Below the pieces are notes generated by a model that was not told the DNA's origin, made no database searches, and worked only from the letters and a program-made list of their open reading frames with translations. From Aeoliella straminimaris (GTDB lineage Bacteria; Planctomycetota; Planctomycetia; Pirellulales; Lacipirellulaceae), in assembly GCF_024054565.1 (NCBI RefSeq), contig NZ_JAMXLR010000024.1, positions 186,001 through 250,000 of the forward strand: a stretch of DNA of 64,000 nucleotides, written 5' to 3'. The position numbers and the translations under genes are program-made. Positions 1-10,362 of the stretch are shown here, piece by piece. Numbering within the stretch: the stretch's first letter is position 1; each line of letters begins with the position of its first letter.

Positions 1-1058
1 GCCACGGGGCCGTACAGATCGATGTTCGCGGCAGTGGAATGGTCGGCCGAAGGTTTGTAGCCCCGCGTCAGGTCGTCGGCCAACTGATACTCGGGGCCCA
101 ACCAGATGTAGCGATAGTCGGCCACGCGGTAAAAGATGCCACCATTGCCTTTGCGGGGTAGCCGCCACTCGGCTTCAAACTCAAAGTCGCCAAAGTCTCG
201 AGTGGTGAAGGCGTCTTCGCCCCAGCCTGTGACGGCCAGCGTACCGTCGACGATGCCCCACCCCTTGGGCGGTGCGTCACCCTCTTCGTTGGTCCAACCT
301 TCCAGCGACTTGCCATCGAACAGCGTCGTCTGTGCGGGCACCTTTTCGTCCATCAGCTCCGCGACCTTCGATTCAATCGCTTCGGCCCAGCGGCGGTAGC
401 CCTCGGGCGACAAGTGCAAGAAGTCGGGCATGATCTTCTTACTCAGCGTGTTGTCCTCTTCCAGGAAGACATGGCCGATATCCAGATAGTGAACGGTCTC
501 CCAGTCGGCAAGTTTGCTGATGCCCTGATTCACTTCTTCGATCTTTGTGCGGTACGGATCGTCGGCCGCTTGGGCGCGGGGAAATACCCCCAGCAGTAGA
601 ATCTTGGTTTCGGGGCACGCCTCTCGCACCGAATCGACGACGGCCGTGATTCCTTCGATGGTATCTGCCGGTCCAAACCGATTGCGCCCCAAATTGTTCG
701 TGCCAATCATGATGACCGCCAACTTGGGCGACTGCCCGGCGAGGTTGCCGTTCTGGAGTCGGAAGACCACGTGCTGCGTCTGATCGCCTCCGATGCCCAG
801 GTTGCCGGCGTTTCGTTTGCCGTAGAATTCCTTCCAGACTTCGCGACCCCCGCTTCGCCAGCCATCGGTGATCGAATCGCCGATGAACACCAGGTCCCAC
901 TGGTTTTGTTTCGCTTGCTCGTTGAACGCTTCATGCCGCTTCATCCAGCGGTCGTCGCGTGGCGAGGGCTTCGTCGTGGCATCGGACGCCCAACCGCTGG
1001 GGCACAGACACAAGCTAGCAAGAACCAACGAGAATACCGACGCGTACATGGATCGCAT
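1..1058 (-). CDS. Exported SGNH/GDSL hydrolase fused to a DUF1080 domain (3' end cut by window)
   Basis: The reading frame is open from an ATG at 1058 to the window edge, about 352 codons. The N-terminus (MRSMYASVFSLVLASLCLC) reads as a signal peptide, so the protein should act outside the cytoplasm. Block I of the SGNH family is visible as FIGDSITDGW (nucleophile Ser), followed by GIGGDQTQ, IGTNN and the closing PDFLHLSPEGY with its Asp and His. After about residue 240 comes a second domain (TLFDGKSLEGWTNEEG, later GGIFYRVADYRYIWLGPEYQ) typical of DUF1080, now called 3-keto-disaccharide hydrolase. Family knowledge suggests de-acetylation or ester cleavage plus glycan binding or cleavage; the substrate is not known. 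A second in-frame ATG at 1049 is possible. It lies divergent to recA. Confidence 0.85.
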   Translation of the reverse strand, partial: MRSMYASVFSLVLASLCLCPSGWASDATTKPSPRDDRWMKRHEAFNEQAKQNQWDLVFIGDSITDGWRSGGREVWKEFYGKRNAGNLGIGGDQTQHVVFRLQNGNLAGQSPKLAVIMIGTNNLGRNRFGPADTIEGITAVVDSVREACPETKILLLGVFPRAQAADDPYRTKIEEVNQGISKLADWETVHYLDIGHVFLEEDNTLSKKIMPDFLHLSPEGYRRWAEAIESKVAELMDEKVPAQTTLFDGKSLEGWTNEEGDAPPKGWGIVDGTLAVTGWGEDAFTTRDFGDFEFEAEWRLPRKGNGGIFYRVADYRYIWLGPEYQLADDLTRGYKPSADHSTAANIDLYGPV

Positions 1059-1296
1059 GCTGGTTGCCCCTGAGGATACGGATGCCTGCAAAGATTGCCT
1101 AGTTTACCACCCAGCCGGTCTCCGTGCGACCAACCTCCCGGGGCATTTTGAGCGAGAAATCTTCCGAGAAATCTTCTTGCTCGGCGTGGTGAACATCGAT
1201 ATAGTGTTTGTGCGTACAGATGGTCGTTGATGCCTCCTTCCCGGTCGCCCGCTTGCGTGCTACCTAACCTGTGATAAATAAAGAGGGAATTGAAAC

Positions 1297-2454
1297 ATGG
1301 TCGCCACCGCAACCCAGAACAAGCAAATGGCCAAGAAATCGCAGAGTAAGAAGGCCTCTAAGGCAGCAAGCAAAGCCAAAAGCCCCCCCAAATTGGACAT
1401 GTTGGAGAACAGCCCCGACTTGAAGAACACGGTGGCCGCCATCGAAAAGCAGTTCGGCGATGGAGCCATCATGCCCCTGGGCAGCGATGCCGATCGCCGG
1501 ATCGAGGGTATTCCCACCGGTAGCCTGTCGCTCGACATCGCCCTGGGCGGGCAGGGGGTTCCCCGTGGCCGCATCATCGAGGTGTTCGGCCCCGAGTCGA
1601 GCGGTAAGACCACGCTGGCCCTGCACGTGGTGGCTAGCGCCCAAAAGGCGGGTGGCATTGCCGCGTTTATCGACGCCGAGCACGCGCTGGACCCCAGTTG
1701 GGCCAGGAAACTGGGGGTCGACCTCGAGACGCTGCTGGTCAGCCAGCCCGGCCACGGCGAAGAGGCCATGCACATCACCGAAATGCTGATCAAGAGCAAC
1801 GCGGTGGACGTAATCGTGATCGACTCGGTGGCTGCCTTGGTACCCAAGAAGGAACTCGATGGCGAGATTGGCGATTCTCACGTCGGCCTGCAGGCCCGGC
1901 TGATGAGCCAGTCGATGCGTAAGCTCACCGCTGCCATCGCCAAGTCCAGAACGTCGGTGATCTTCATCAACCAGATCCGCGAAAAGATCGGCGTCATGTT
2001 TGGCAGCCCCGAAACCACCCCAGGTGGTCGGGCGCTGAAGTTTTACTCGTCCTGCCGTATCGATGTCCGCAAGACGGGCCAATTGAAGGACGGCGAAGAG
2101 GTGGTGGGCCAGCGAGTGCGGACCCGCGTGGTCAAGAACAAGGTCGCCCCGCCTTTCCGCGTTGCAGAATTCGACATGATGCACAAAGATGGTATTAGCT
2201 ACGAAGGCGATATCATCGACCTGGGACTGGAACAAAAAGTGGTCGCCCGTACCGGGGCATGGTTCCGCTACGGCGACATGCAATTGGGCCAGGGTAAAGA
2301 AAAGGCCCGCATGTTCTTGAAGGATAACCCCGATACGGCCGAGGAAATCAAGGAGAAGATCCTGGCCGCGGGCGGTTTCGACGACCTGTTGTCGGCTCAT
2401 CCCAATGGACAAGCGAATGCCGACGACGAGCCGGCAGACGACGAAGAACTCTGA
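1297..2454 (+). CDS. recA: RecA recombinase
   Basis: The 385-residue protein has the full RecA core: Walker A in [36 protein letters not shown] (Walker B), [13 protein letters not shown] and the strand-exchange region [10 protein letters not shown]. RecA coats single-stranded DNA, drives ATP-dependent strand exchange and triggers LexA self-cleavage. The first 35 residues are a Lys/Ala/Ser-rich extension ([17 protein letters not shown]) missing from E. coli RecA, and the C-terminus is acidic ([10 protein letters not shown]), as is usual. The ATG at 1297 has an AAGAGGGA ribosome site at about 1281; an internal ATG at 1327 is less likely. No LexA operator of a familiar type was found upstream. 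The next gene starts 26 bases downstream on the same strand. Confidence 0.98.
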   Translation: MVATATQNKQMAKKSQSKKASKAASKAKSPPKLDMLENSPDLKNTVAAIEKQFGDGAIMPLGSDADRRIEGIPTGSLSLDIALGGQGVPRGRIIEVFGPESSGKTTLALHVVASAQKAGGIAAFIDAEHALDPSWARKLGVDLETLLVSQPGHGEEAMHITEMLIKSNAVDVIVIDSVAALVPKKELDGEIGDSHVGLQARLMSQSMRKLTAAIAKSRTSVIFINQIREKIGVMFGSPETTPGGRALKFYSSCRIDVRKTGQLKDGEEVVGQRVRTRVVKNKVAPPFRVAEFDMMHKDGISYEGDIIDLGLEQKVVARTGAWFRYGDMQLGQGKEKARMFLKDNPDTAEEIKEKILAAGGFDDLLSAHPNGQANADDEPADDEEL

Positions 2455-2480
2455 AGCAACCAAGAGACTGGGACCTCGAT

Positions 2481-3989
2481 TTGAAACTGCAACGGGCAAC
2501 CTGGCTGCCAGCGGTAGCGTGTGTGTGGACCGCGGTGGCTTGCGCGCCACTTTCGATAGGGCAGGGGACAGCGGATCTGCCGCCGGCGTTGAAGCAACTG
2601 GCCGATCTGCAGGATTCGTTGGCTGAGCTGATCGCTCAAGTGGAACCTTCGGTCGTGGCGATCAGCCGTGCGCCGAGTAACGATGCTGCCAGCCGCCGAG
2701 ATCCGTTCTTGGACTTCGATAGTCGTTTCGGCGGCTTGCTCGGTACGCCCCGCGATCCATTCGACCCCGTGGGAACTGGGGTCGTTATTGGTGCGGACGG
2801 CGTAATCTTAACCCAGTACTTGAACGTCCGGCGGGGTGATCAGCATCTGGTTACACTGAGCGACGGCCGTAAGCTGCCTGCCACGATCAAAGCAGCCGAC
2901 CCGCGGAGCGGGTTGGCCGTGTTGCAGGTGAGCGCTTCGGGTTTGCCGGCCCTCGAGTTTGGCGATGCCGACGCGCTGGCCAAGGGGCATTTTGTGATGA
3001 CGCTGGGCAATCCGCAGTCGATCATCGCCAGCGGTGAGCCCACGGCCAGTTGGGGCATGGTCAGCAACATCGCCCAGCAGGCGACACCCACCACGAATCT
3101 TAACAACACCCTGGACGAGGGGGGACGATCCTACGCCACGACCTTGCACCACCTGGGGACATTGCTGCAATTGGATGCCAGGCTCAACTGGAGCAATGGC
3201 GGCGGAGTCGTAGTCGATATGTCGGGCAAACTGGTCGGCATTACCACCGTCGCGGGTACGCTGCCTGGGCATGAATCGCCGGCTGGCTACGCGATTCCAA
3301 TGACCAGGATCTTTCGTCGCATTGTGGACGATTTGAAAGCGGGACGCGAAGTGGAGTACGGCCTGCTGGGGCTGACGCTCCAGCCGCCGCAACTTCTACC
3401 GGCAGGGGCTGCTGGTGCCGTTGTCGACCGAGTGGTGCCAGGAAGCGCCGCCGCCAAGGCAGGCATTCGGCCGGAGGATCGACTGATCGAAGTGGATGGC
3501 GAGACCATCCAAACGGTTTCCGATTTGCAACTGAACGTCAGCAGTCTGCCACCCAATAAGCCGGTGACAGTGCGGCTGATTCGCGATGGGCGAGACTTGA
3601 AACTGCCCGTTACGCTGTCGAAGTACTACGTCCGCGGCGATAAGCTGTTTACCAGCGGGGTGCGAAGTTGGCGGGGGCTGAAGGTAGACTATTCCACTGC
3701 CTTTCCTACCTCCGAAATCGAGCAGGCCGCCATGCAATCGCGAGTCGATCCCGATGGTTGCGTGGTCGTGGTGGAGGTCGAACCCGGAAGTGTGGCCGAT
3801 CAAGCAGGCATCAAACGTGGGATGTTTGTCAGCCACGTCGGAGAGCAGCGAGTCACCACACCCGATGAGTTTTACGCCGCAGTCGAGGGTGCTGGTGAAA
3901 CGGTGAACCTCCGTTTCGCCGGTCCAGCCGCTGGTTCGGGTGCGGCGATGGAAGAGGGGCCCGGCGTGCAGATTCCGCCGACCGAGTAA
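2481..3989 (+). CDS. HtrA/DegP-like exported protein with two PDZ domains and no catalytic triad
   Basis: A 502-residue protein with a hydrophobic N-terminus (residues about 7-25, signal peptide), a chymotrypsin-fold domain (about 50-290) and two PDZ domains (about 293-380 and 395-480, each with an AGI segment). Aligned by eye to HtrA motifs, all three catalytic positions are replaced: the His of TNxHVV is Leu114 in TQYLNV, the Asp of TDLAVL is Gly144 in SGLAVLQV, and the Ser of GNSGG is Gly240 in SNGGG. The fold motifs around them are kept (GTGVVIGADGVILT, MTLGNP, GYAIPM). It is probably a periplasmic peptide-binding or chaperone-like protein and not a protease. The start is a TTG at 2481, 26 bases after recA, so it may be co-transcribed. 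Confidence 0.88.
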   Translation: MKLQRATWLPAVACVWTAVACAPLSIGQGTADLPPALKQLADLQDSLAELIAQVEPSVVAISRAPSNDAASRRDPFLDFDSRFGGLLGTPRDPFDPVGTGVVIGADGVILTQYLNVRRGDQHLVTLSDGRKLPATIKAADPRSGLAVLQVSASGLPALEFGDADALAKGHFVMTLGNPQSIIASGEPTASWGMVSNIAQQATPTTNLNNTLDEGGRSYATTLHHLGTLLQLDARLNWSNGGGVVVDMSGKLVGITTVAGTLPGHESPAGYAIPMTRIFRRIVDDLKAGREVEYGLLGLTLQPPQLLPAGAAGAVVDRVVPGSAAAKAGIRPEDRLIEVDGETIQTVSDLQLNVSSLPPNKPVTVRLIRDGRDLKLPVTLSKYYVRGDKLFTSGVRSWRGLKVDYSTAFPTSEIEQAAMQSRVDPDGCVVVVEVEPGSVADQAGIKRGMFVSHVGEQRVTTPDEFYAAVEGAGETVNLRFAGPAAGSGAAMEEGPGVQIPPTE

Positions 3990-4021
3990 CATCTGCTGGC
4001 AGCTGTTGCCTGCGGTGATAA

Positions 4022-4789
4022 TCACCCCCCGGCGCGACGCCATCCACCTAGGCCCACGGCCAACAGGGCGAGTGACAACACCACGGCACCTGGTTCGGGG
4101 ATCGATAGCGAAGCGGCGATCGGGAGAATTGCCGATTGGGGAGCCAATGCGACAGCCCCCAGATTGTTGCGCCACACCACGTAGTCGGCCAGGTCCACTT
4201 CCTCATCTGCATTGCCATCGGCCAACAACCCTGTGCCCGACTGGCCAAAGGAGTCTTTCCATAGCGCGTAGTCGTCGCCGTCCACCAGGCCGTCCTCGTT
4301 GTAGTCGCCTGTAGGGACGTAGCTGATATCAATCGATGCAAGCGAATCGCCTTGCTTGGCCGCCAGGACTTGAAGGTTGCGCAACGAGTCGGTGTCCCAG
4401 ATCGCTCCCAGATACAGGTAATCGCCCGGCCCCAGCACGCCGCCTGTGCCGGTGAGGGCTCCCTCGATCAACTCGTCGGAAGTCGCGGGCAGTTCGCCCA
4501 TCACTTCTTCGGGCTGAATGACGACCCAGGTTCCCGTGCCGTCGACGGAACCGTCTCCCGAGGTGTCTCTGAGTCCCGCCACGTGCAGCCACTGATCGAC
4601 CTGCAGTTCGGGGGCAGGCTGGCTGATGGAATACGCGACCAGGGTGTAGTTGCTGACGCCGATATTGGTGAGACGAAACTCGCCCGTGCCGAGTCGAACA
4701 GTCGCCATCAACTCAGCCTGTGCACTCACAGCCAGCGCGCAGAAACCCACAGTCAGCACAGCGATCGCGAAGAGTCTGGACAAGGGCAT
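4022..4789 (-). CDS. PEP-CTERM exported protein with dockerin-like repeats
   Basis: About 255 residues from the ATG at 4789 (a GTG at 4816 would add nine residues before the signal peptide). The N-terminus MPLSRLFAIAVLTVGFCALA is a signal peptide. Near the C-terminus are two EF-hand-like dockerin segments, DYNEDGLVDGDDYALWKDSFG-type and DGNADEEVDLADYVVWRNNLG-type, with Asp/Asn ligand spacing. The tail is IPEPGAVVLSLALLAVGL followed by GGWRRAGG, which is a PEP-CTERM sorting signal: PEP motif, hydrophobic helix, basic end. Such proteins are thought to be processed by exosortase and placed at the cell surface. The middle (about residues 30-180) matches no family I recognise. It is convergent with the HtrA-like gene. 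Confidence 0.8.
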   Translation of the reverse strand: MPLSRLFAIAVLTVGFCALAVSAQAELMATVRLGTGEFRLTNIGVSNYTLVAYSISQPAPELQVDQWLHVAGLRDTSGDGSVDGTGTWVVIQPEEVMGELPATSDELIEGALTGTGGVLGPGDYLYLGAIWDTDSLRNLQVLAAKQGDSLASIDISYVPTGDYNEDGLVDGDDYALWKDSFGQSGTGLLADGNADEEVDLADYVVWRNNLGAVALAPQSAILPIAASLSIPEPGAVVLSLALLAVGLGGWRRAGG

Positions 4790-4982
4790 GGAGAAAGCGA
4801 GAGGGGGCAAGCTCACAGTGGGTGTGTCACATTAAGGGGCAAGGCACACCCCGCAATATCTTCCAGTATATCGACTTCAGGAGAGTCCGGCGAAAGATTT
4901 GTGCGCCGAAACGGGTGGGAAGGACTGCATGTACCGATTATTCGGTCGGGTTCCCGCGAATTCGCCTCGGCGTGGACGCCTC

Positions 4983-5642
4983 CTAGCCGCCACGAGGTCT
5001 GCCACTGGCATCCACTTGCCAGATTGAATTGCTGGACACGTCCAATGCGGTGAGCCACTTGCCTCCGCAGCAATAGGTATCGATGCAGACCAGATGTCCT
5101 ATATCGAGCACCTCTCCGTCCTTCTGAGAGGTGTGCCCCACGATAGCAGTCTTGCCGCTCTGGTGAGGCTCGGGAAGCAGGTCGCGCAGCGATTGCCAAC
5201 GCTCGTAGCCCCACTCCTGCTGGTCCAGCGGCACCCGGGGGCTGTAGCTGCCGTGTGCAAAAAAATGCGTGTCGGTTTCGTAGTAGTCTTTCCAAGTTCG
5301 GATGTAGAGCAGATGTTCGCGCGGCAGCTTCTGGGCCGACGCAGCACCGTACGAGGCCAGCGTGTCGCTCCCACCGCAGGACAGCCAACTGATGGCGGTG
5401 CCCGGGCGATCGACCGCAGCTAGCAGCATTTCTTCATGGTTGCCGAACAGGGGGACCAGATTGCAGCGACCGTCCAGCTCGAGCAACAGCTCGATAACGC
5501 GTCTGCTGGCGGGGCCACGGTCGATGCAATCGCCCAGCACGACCAGCGTATCGTCCGCCGCAGGCTCGATTAGTCCGAGAATGGCTGTCAGGGCGTTGGC
5601 ACAGCCATGGATGTCGCCGATGGCAATCACACGTTCGGGCAT
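4983..5642 (-). CDS. PPP-type metallophosphatase (serine/threonine or bis-nucleoside phosphatase family)
   Basis: About 219 residues from the ATG at 5642 (MPERVIAIGDIHG). The frame stays open upstream to 5813, but that part has no family similarity and the metallophosphatase fold begins directly at MPERV. The metal-binding motifs are complete: GDIHG, GDCIDRG, GNHE, then a His in FFAHGSY and GHT. These place it with the PPP phosphoesterases such as PrpA/B and ApaH-like enzymes, which use two metal ions to cleave phosphomonoesters of proteins or dinucleoside polyphosphates. The physiological substrate cannot be told from sequence. It is divergent to thiC. Confidence 0.85.
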   Translation of the reverse strand: MPERVIAIGDIHGCANALTAILGLIEPAADDTLVVLGDCIDRGPASRRVIELLLELDGRCNLVPLFGNHEEMLLAAVDRPGTAISWLSCGGSDTLASYGAASAQKLPREHLLYIRTWKDYYETDTHFFAHGSYSPRVPLDQQEWGYERWQSLRDLLPEPHQSGKTAIVGHTSQKDGEVLDIGHLVCIDTYCCGGKWLTALDVSSNSIWQVDASGRPRGG

Positions 5643-5764
5643 AGGCGTCAGCGCTCCCGGCAGGGGTCTGCGAAACGATGCATTGTTCCCGAACAGGCGG
5701 ACGAGAGCAACGGGCCCGGCGGAGTGCCCCATCTTTGACATCAAGTCTCGCGGCGGTAGGATGA

Positions 5765-7189
<1,425 letters not shown>

Positions 7190-7212
7190 AATAGCAGCCG
7201 GTTACGCCCTCC

Positions 7213-7234
7213 GCCGCCGGCAGTCCTCGGCGGC
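7213..7234 (+). terminator. Weak hairpin between thiC and the HMA lipoprotein gene
   Basis: GCCGCC (7213-7218) pairs with GGCGGC (7229-7234) around a 10-base loop, followed by CAAAATC and not by a T tract. It may attenuate read-through from thiC, or be incidental in GC-rich DNA. Confidence 0.25.
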
Positions 7235-7263
7235 AAAATCTCCCCGAAAGAGGAACCCTTCCC

Positions 7264-7629
7264 ATGCGTATGATGTTCGCCATTGGATTGATGTCGCTAG
7301 TCGCCTCGGCTGGTTGCTCCGAAACGGAGTCGACGGCCGTTCCTGCCGCCGCTGATACTGCAGCCGTGCAGCCGGTGGCCGTGGTGTTTAACGAAGACAA
7401 CAACCCGACCATCGAATTTAATGTTCCGGGGCTGCACTGCGAGCATTGCGCAGCGACCGCCTGCCAGTTGGTGAAGGACATCGAGGGCGTCGCGGACGTG
7501 CAGGCCGATGCCGAGCAGAAGATTGTCACGGTTGCGGTGACGGACAAAGGCTTCGACAGCGAACCAGCTCGCAAGGTGCTGGAAGAGCAGTTTGGCGAAG
7601 CGACAGTTGTCGAGAGCGACGAGGCTTAG
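7264..7629 (+). CDS. Lipoprotein with a heavy-metal-associated (HMA) domain
   Basis: A 121-residue protein. The N-terminus MRMMFAIGLMSLVASAGC ends in a lipobox, so Cys18 is probably lipidated. After an Ala/Val-rich linker the domain from about residue 52 has the metal motif GLHCEHC (CxxC type) and the beta-alpha-beta-beta-alpha-beta pattern of HMA proteins (VADVQADAEQKIVTVAV). HMA domains bind soft metals such as Cu(I) or Zn(II); an outer or periplasmic lipid-anchored form would be a metal carrier or scavenger. A GAGG ribosome site precedes the ATG. No metal transporter sits beside it. Confidence 0.8.
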   Translation: MRMMFAIGLMSLVASAGCSETESTAVPAAADTAAVQPVAVVFNEDNNPTIEFNVPGLHCEHCAATACQLVKDIEGVADVQADAEQKIVTVAVTDKGFDSEPARKVLEEQFGEATVVESDEA

Positions 7630-7655
7630 TCCCCGGTCGATTTAGCTCCGCTCCA

Positions 7656-9101
7656 CTACTCGTCGCTGAGCGCCCGCTCTTCGGGGCGGTAGAACAGGGC
7701 GATAGGCAACATGATGGCGGCGGTCACGCCGAACACCAGGTTCTGACGCCAACCATTGGCGGCCAGCACCGCTGTGACGACGCCGAACAAAATGCCTCCG
7801 ATGAGGATGCCAGCAAAGTTGCACTGGTTCATCGTGGCAATCATGCGTCCCTTGTCGTCCGGCGGTGGCAGCACTTGCAGCAATACCTGTATCGGCACCA
7901 CGAACATGCCGGTGAAGAATCCCAGGGCGATCAGCACTGGGATCGAACCGTAGAATCCCAGTAAATGTCCCGTTGGTCCACCTGGAAGCGATAGCAATAC
8001 CAGGCAGACAAACATGCCGAACGCGCCGGCGGTTACCACACGAGGGTTGATGCGTCCCTTGGAGAGGATTCCGCCCAGCACGCAGCCGGCAGGGATTCCG
8101 ACCGCCATCATCGCGGCCAACAGGCTGGTCAAAGCGTCGCCGACGCCCAGTTGCATCAGCCCCACCAGGTTAACGCCCGCCTGCACCACGGCGCCCAGCA
8201 TCCAGAACACGCTGCTCACCAAGAGTGCCAGCAGTATCTGACGGTTGCTGCGAATGAGCCGAAACATTTCGCCGGGGATGAACAGATCCTGGCTGCGGAG
8301 CTTGGCGCCGGGTTGCGCGGCTGGCACTCGCCATACCATCAGCGACGTGAGCGTGCCCAGCACGGCGATGAATACGCAGACGCCCGAGACCATCCAAATG
8401 CGGTCGTGGCCCAGTTCCTGCTTCAAGAAGCCTGCCAGCGCTACGCCGAAGATGATGGCGATGAACGTGAACATCAAAAAAATGCCGTTGGCCCGCGGCA
8501 GGTCGGACGCGCGGATGGCTTCGGGCAAGATTCCATATTTGGGGGGACCAAAGAAGGCGCTTTGCAGCCCCATGAAGAACAGGACGACTAGCATGCCCTC
8601 AAAACCAATCAGGTTGTAGTGGTAGAATCCGATCATGCCGGCCAGCATGACCATAATCTCGGCCACCTTCGAGGCAATGATCAGCGTTCGCTTACTGGTG
8701 CGATCGGCTAGCCAGCCTGCCACGCCGGAAAACAACAGGAAGGCGGCGGCAAAGACCACCGTGGCGATATCCTGTTTGCCCTTGGGCACTGCGCCACCGG
8801 CGACTCCTTCGGCAACGGCGGCGCCAGCGCCACCGGCGCCACCCGCCCCGTTTACCGCAGCCACCAAACTTGCTGCCGCCACCGGGATGGCCAGCAGCAG
8901 GATGAGCTGCTTGAACAGATTGTCGTTGAACGCGCCCAGGAATTGAGTGGCTGCCATGCCCCAAAAGCTGCGATCGGATAGCAGTTGCGGCTGGTCCGCA
9001 TGCGAAATGGTAGGCGGCTCGGCCGAAGTTGGCTTGTCGCCAACGATCGATGGTTCATGAGGATTGGCTTCGTGTTGCATGTGGGCGATTATGGCCCGCA
9101 T
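7656..9101 (-). CDS. LplT-like major facilitator superfamily transporter
   Basis: 481 residues with about 12 predicted membrane helices. The N-terminal FWGMAATQFLGAFNDNLFKQ is characteristic of the lysophospholipid transporter (LplT) branch of the MFS, as are FFGPPKYGILPEAI and ANGIFLMFTFIAIIFG. LplT flips lysophospholipids inward for re-acylation. An odd feature is a Gly/Ala-rich insertion (NGAGGAGGAGAAVAEG) between helices 1 and 2. The start at 9101 has an AAGG element before it; the ATG at 9080 is an alternative. It is the last gene of the minus-strand run thrC-dapB-hypothetical-MFS. No fused acyltransferase or acyl-ACP synthetase domain is present. Confidence 0.85.
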   Translation of the reverse strand: MRAIIAHMQHEANPHEPSIVGDKPTSAEPPTISHADQPQLLSDRSFWGMAATQFLGAFNDNLFKQLILLLAIPVAAASLVAAVNGAGGAGGAGAAVAEGVAGGAVPKGKQDIATVVFAAAFLLFSGVAGWLADRTSKRTLIIASKVAEIMVMLAGMIGFYHYNLIGFEGMLVVLFFMGLQSAFFGPPKYGILPEAIRASDLPRANGIFLMFTFIAIIFGVALAGFLKQELGHDRIWMVSGVCVFIAVLGTLTSLMVWRVPAAQPGAKLRSQDLFIPGEMFRLIRSNRQILLALLVSSVFWMLGAVVQAGVNLVGLMQLGVGDALTSLLAAMMAVGIPAGCVLGGILSKGRINPRVVTAGAFGMFVCLVLLSLPGGPTGHLLGFYGSIPVLIALGFFTGMFVVPIQVLLQVLPPPDDKGRMIATMNQCNFAGILIGGILFGVVTAVLAANGWRQNLVFGVTAAIMLPIALFYRPEERALSDE

Positions 9102-9139
9102 CGAACCTTGGCCGCAAGATCAGGGCGTTGCCGCAGCAC

Positions 9140-9517
9140 TTACTGTTCGTAGCCGGAACGGTGGCGAATATTTTCGACCACTTCAGGTAGCGGGTATTCG
9201 ATGATCGGCAGGTCCTGTTGCACCAACTCTCGCAATCGATGCCAGCCGCGGGTCACCAGCTGCTCTCGCAGGTAGACGAACTGCGGATCGAGCGCCCGCT
9301 TGTCAAAGTCGCCTTCGGCTACGACGGGTTCGAACTTCTCGTCCACGATGAACTGAGCCAGCGTGGGATTGCAGCGGATGTGGCGTTCCTTCTGCGTGTG
9401 CAGCACTTCAGGATCGAGCATGCCGATCACGTACCGCAGGTACAGATCGCTGTCGACCAGCGACGAGACGTCCTGGCCACAGACTTCGCACAGATAGCCT
9501 TCGTCGCACTTGGCCAT
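9140..9517 (-). CDS. Conserved-looking small protein with an N-terminal CxxC pair
   Basis: 125 residues, no family I recognise. The N-terminus MAKCDEGYLCEVCGQDV holds three cysteines (C4, C10, C13), with a fourth in RHIRCNP about 36 residues on, which could bind a metal. The rest is soluble and mostly helical, with no signal peptide. It lies 30 bases after dapB and 38 before the MFS gene on the same strand, so it is probably co-transcribed. Codon use and the tight packing support a real gene. Confidence 0.65.
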   Translation of the reverse strand: MAKCDEGYLCEVCGQDVSSLVDSDLYLRYVIGMLDPEVLHTQKERHIRCNPTLAQFIVDEKFEPVVAEGDFDKRALDPQFVYLREQLVTRGWHRLRELVQQDLPIIEYPLPEVVENIRHRSGYEQ

Positions 9518-9547
9518 TTAAAACTCACTTCACGGCAGCGGACAGTG

Positions 9548-10351
9548 CTAGAGACTATTGAGCCCCAGCACGTCCTGCATGTTGTAGAGACCTGGTGGCT
9601 TGCCTTGCAGCCACTCGGCCGCGGCGAACGCACCGTGGGCGTAGCAGTCGCGATTGGTGGCCGCCACGCGCAGCTCGATCGTTTCGCCCAGCAGGCCGAA
9701 AATGATGGTGTGCTCGCCAGGGTTGTCGCCGGTACGGATGGCGTGGTAGCCAATCTCGTCGTGTGGCCGGGCACCCGTCTTGCCGGAGCGGCCGTGCTGC
9801 GACTGTGACTGCCCCATAGCGTCGGCCACGATCTTGCCAAAGGCCAGGGCGGTGCCGCTGGGGGCGTCTTCCTTGAAGCGATGGTGCCGCTCGATGATCT
9901 CGACATCGGCGCCCGAGGGATGATCCTTCAGGGCACGACTGGCGATCTCGGTGAGCTTCATGGTCAAGTTGACTGCCATGCTCATACTGGCTGCCTTGAC
10001 GATGGGAATCTGCTCGCTGGCTGTACGAATCAGTTCTTCCTGTTTGTCGCTCAGACCGGTGGTGGCGAACACCAGAGGTGTCTTGTGCTCCAGGCAGTTG
10101 GCCACGAGATTGTCGGTCGCGGCGGGCAGCGAGAAGTCGATCACGGCCCCTGCTCGGTCGGGCCACTCGGGGCTCAGGGGCACGCCAATCTCTCCGACGC
10201 CGGCCAGCACACCTGCGTCGGTGCGGGCCTTGGGGTTCATGGCCGATTCGATGGCCGCGACGATCTTGATGTTGGGGGCTGCCGTGCCGAGCGCGATGAG
10301 CCGCTGGCCCATGCGTCCGCCCGCTCCGTGGATGGCTACTTCGATTGGCAT
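9548..10351 (-). CDS. dapB: 4-hydroxy-tetrahydrodipicolinate reductase
   Basis: 267 residues from the ATG at 10351 (MPIEVAIHGAGGRMGQRL), which starts at the NAD(P)H-binding beta strand; the longer open frame upstream to 10549 overlaps thrC and has no family similarity. Visible motifs are GAGGRMGQ, DFSLPAA, FATTGLSD, the active-site region IIERHHRFKEDAPSGTAL with the catalytic His and Lys, and GYHAIRTGDNPGEH. DapB reduces hydroxy-tetrahydrodipicolinate in the lysine/diaminopimelate pathway. It follows thrC by 11 bases on the same strand, grouping two aspartate-family enzymes. Confidence 0.96.
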   Translation of the reverse strand: MPIEVAIHGAGGRMGQRLIALGTAAPNIKIVAAIESAMNPKARTDAGVLAGVGEIGVPLSPEWPDRAGAVIDFSLPAATDNLVANCLEHKTPLVFATTGLSDKQEELIRTASEQIPIVKAASMSMAVNLTMKLTEIASRALKDHPSGADVEIIERHHRFKEDAPSGTALAFGKIVADAMGQSQSQHGRSGKTGARPHDEIGYHAIRTGDNPGEHTIIFGLLGETIELRVAATNRDCYAHGAFAAAEWLQGKPPGLYNMQDVLGLNSL

Positions 10352-10362
10352 GTTGAAAGCTG

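Noticed and set aside
1059-1296. LexA box before recA
   Set aside because: No palindrome of a known LexA type was found; a planctomycete-specific motif could be missed.
1264-2550. 428-codon open frame opposite recA on the minus strand
   Set aside because: Antisense shadow of recA; composition follows the recA codon third positions and no motifs are present.
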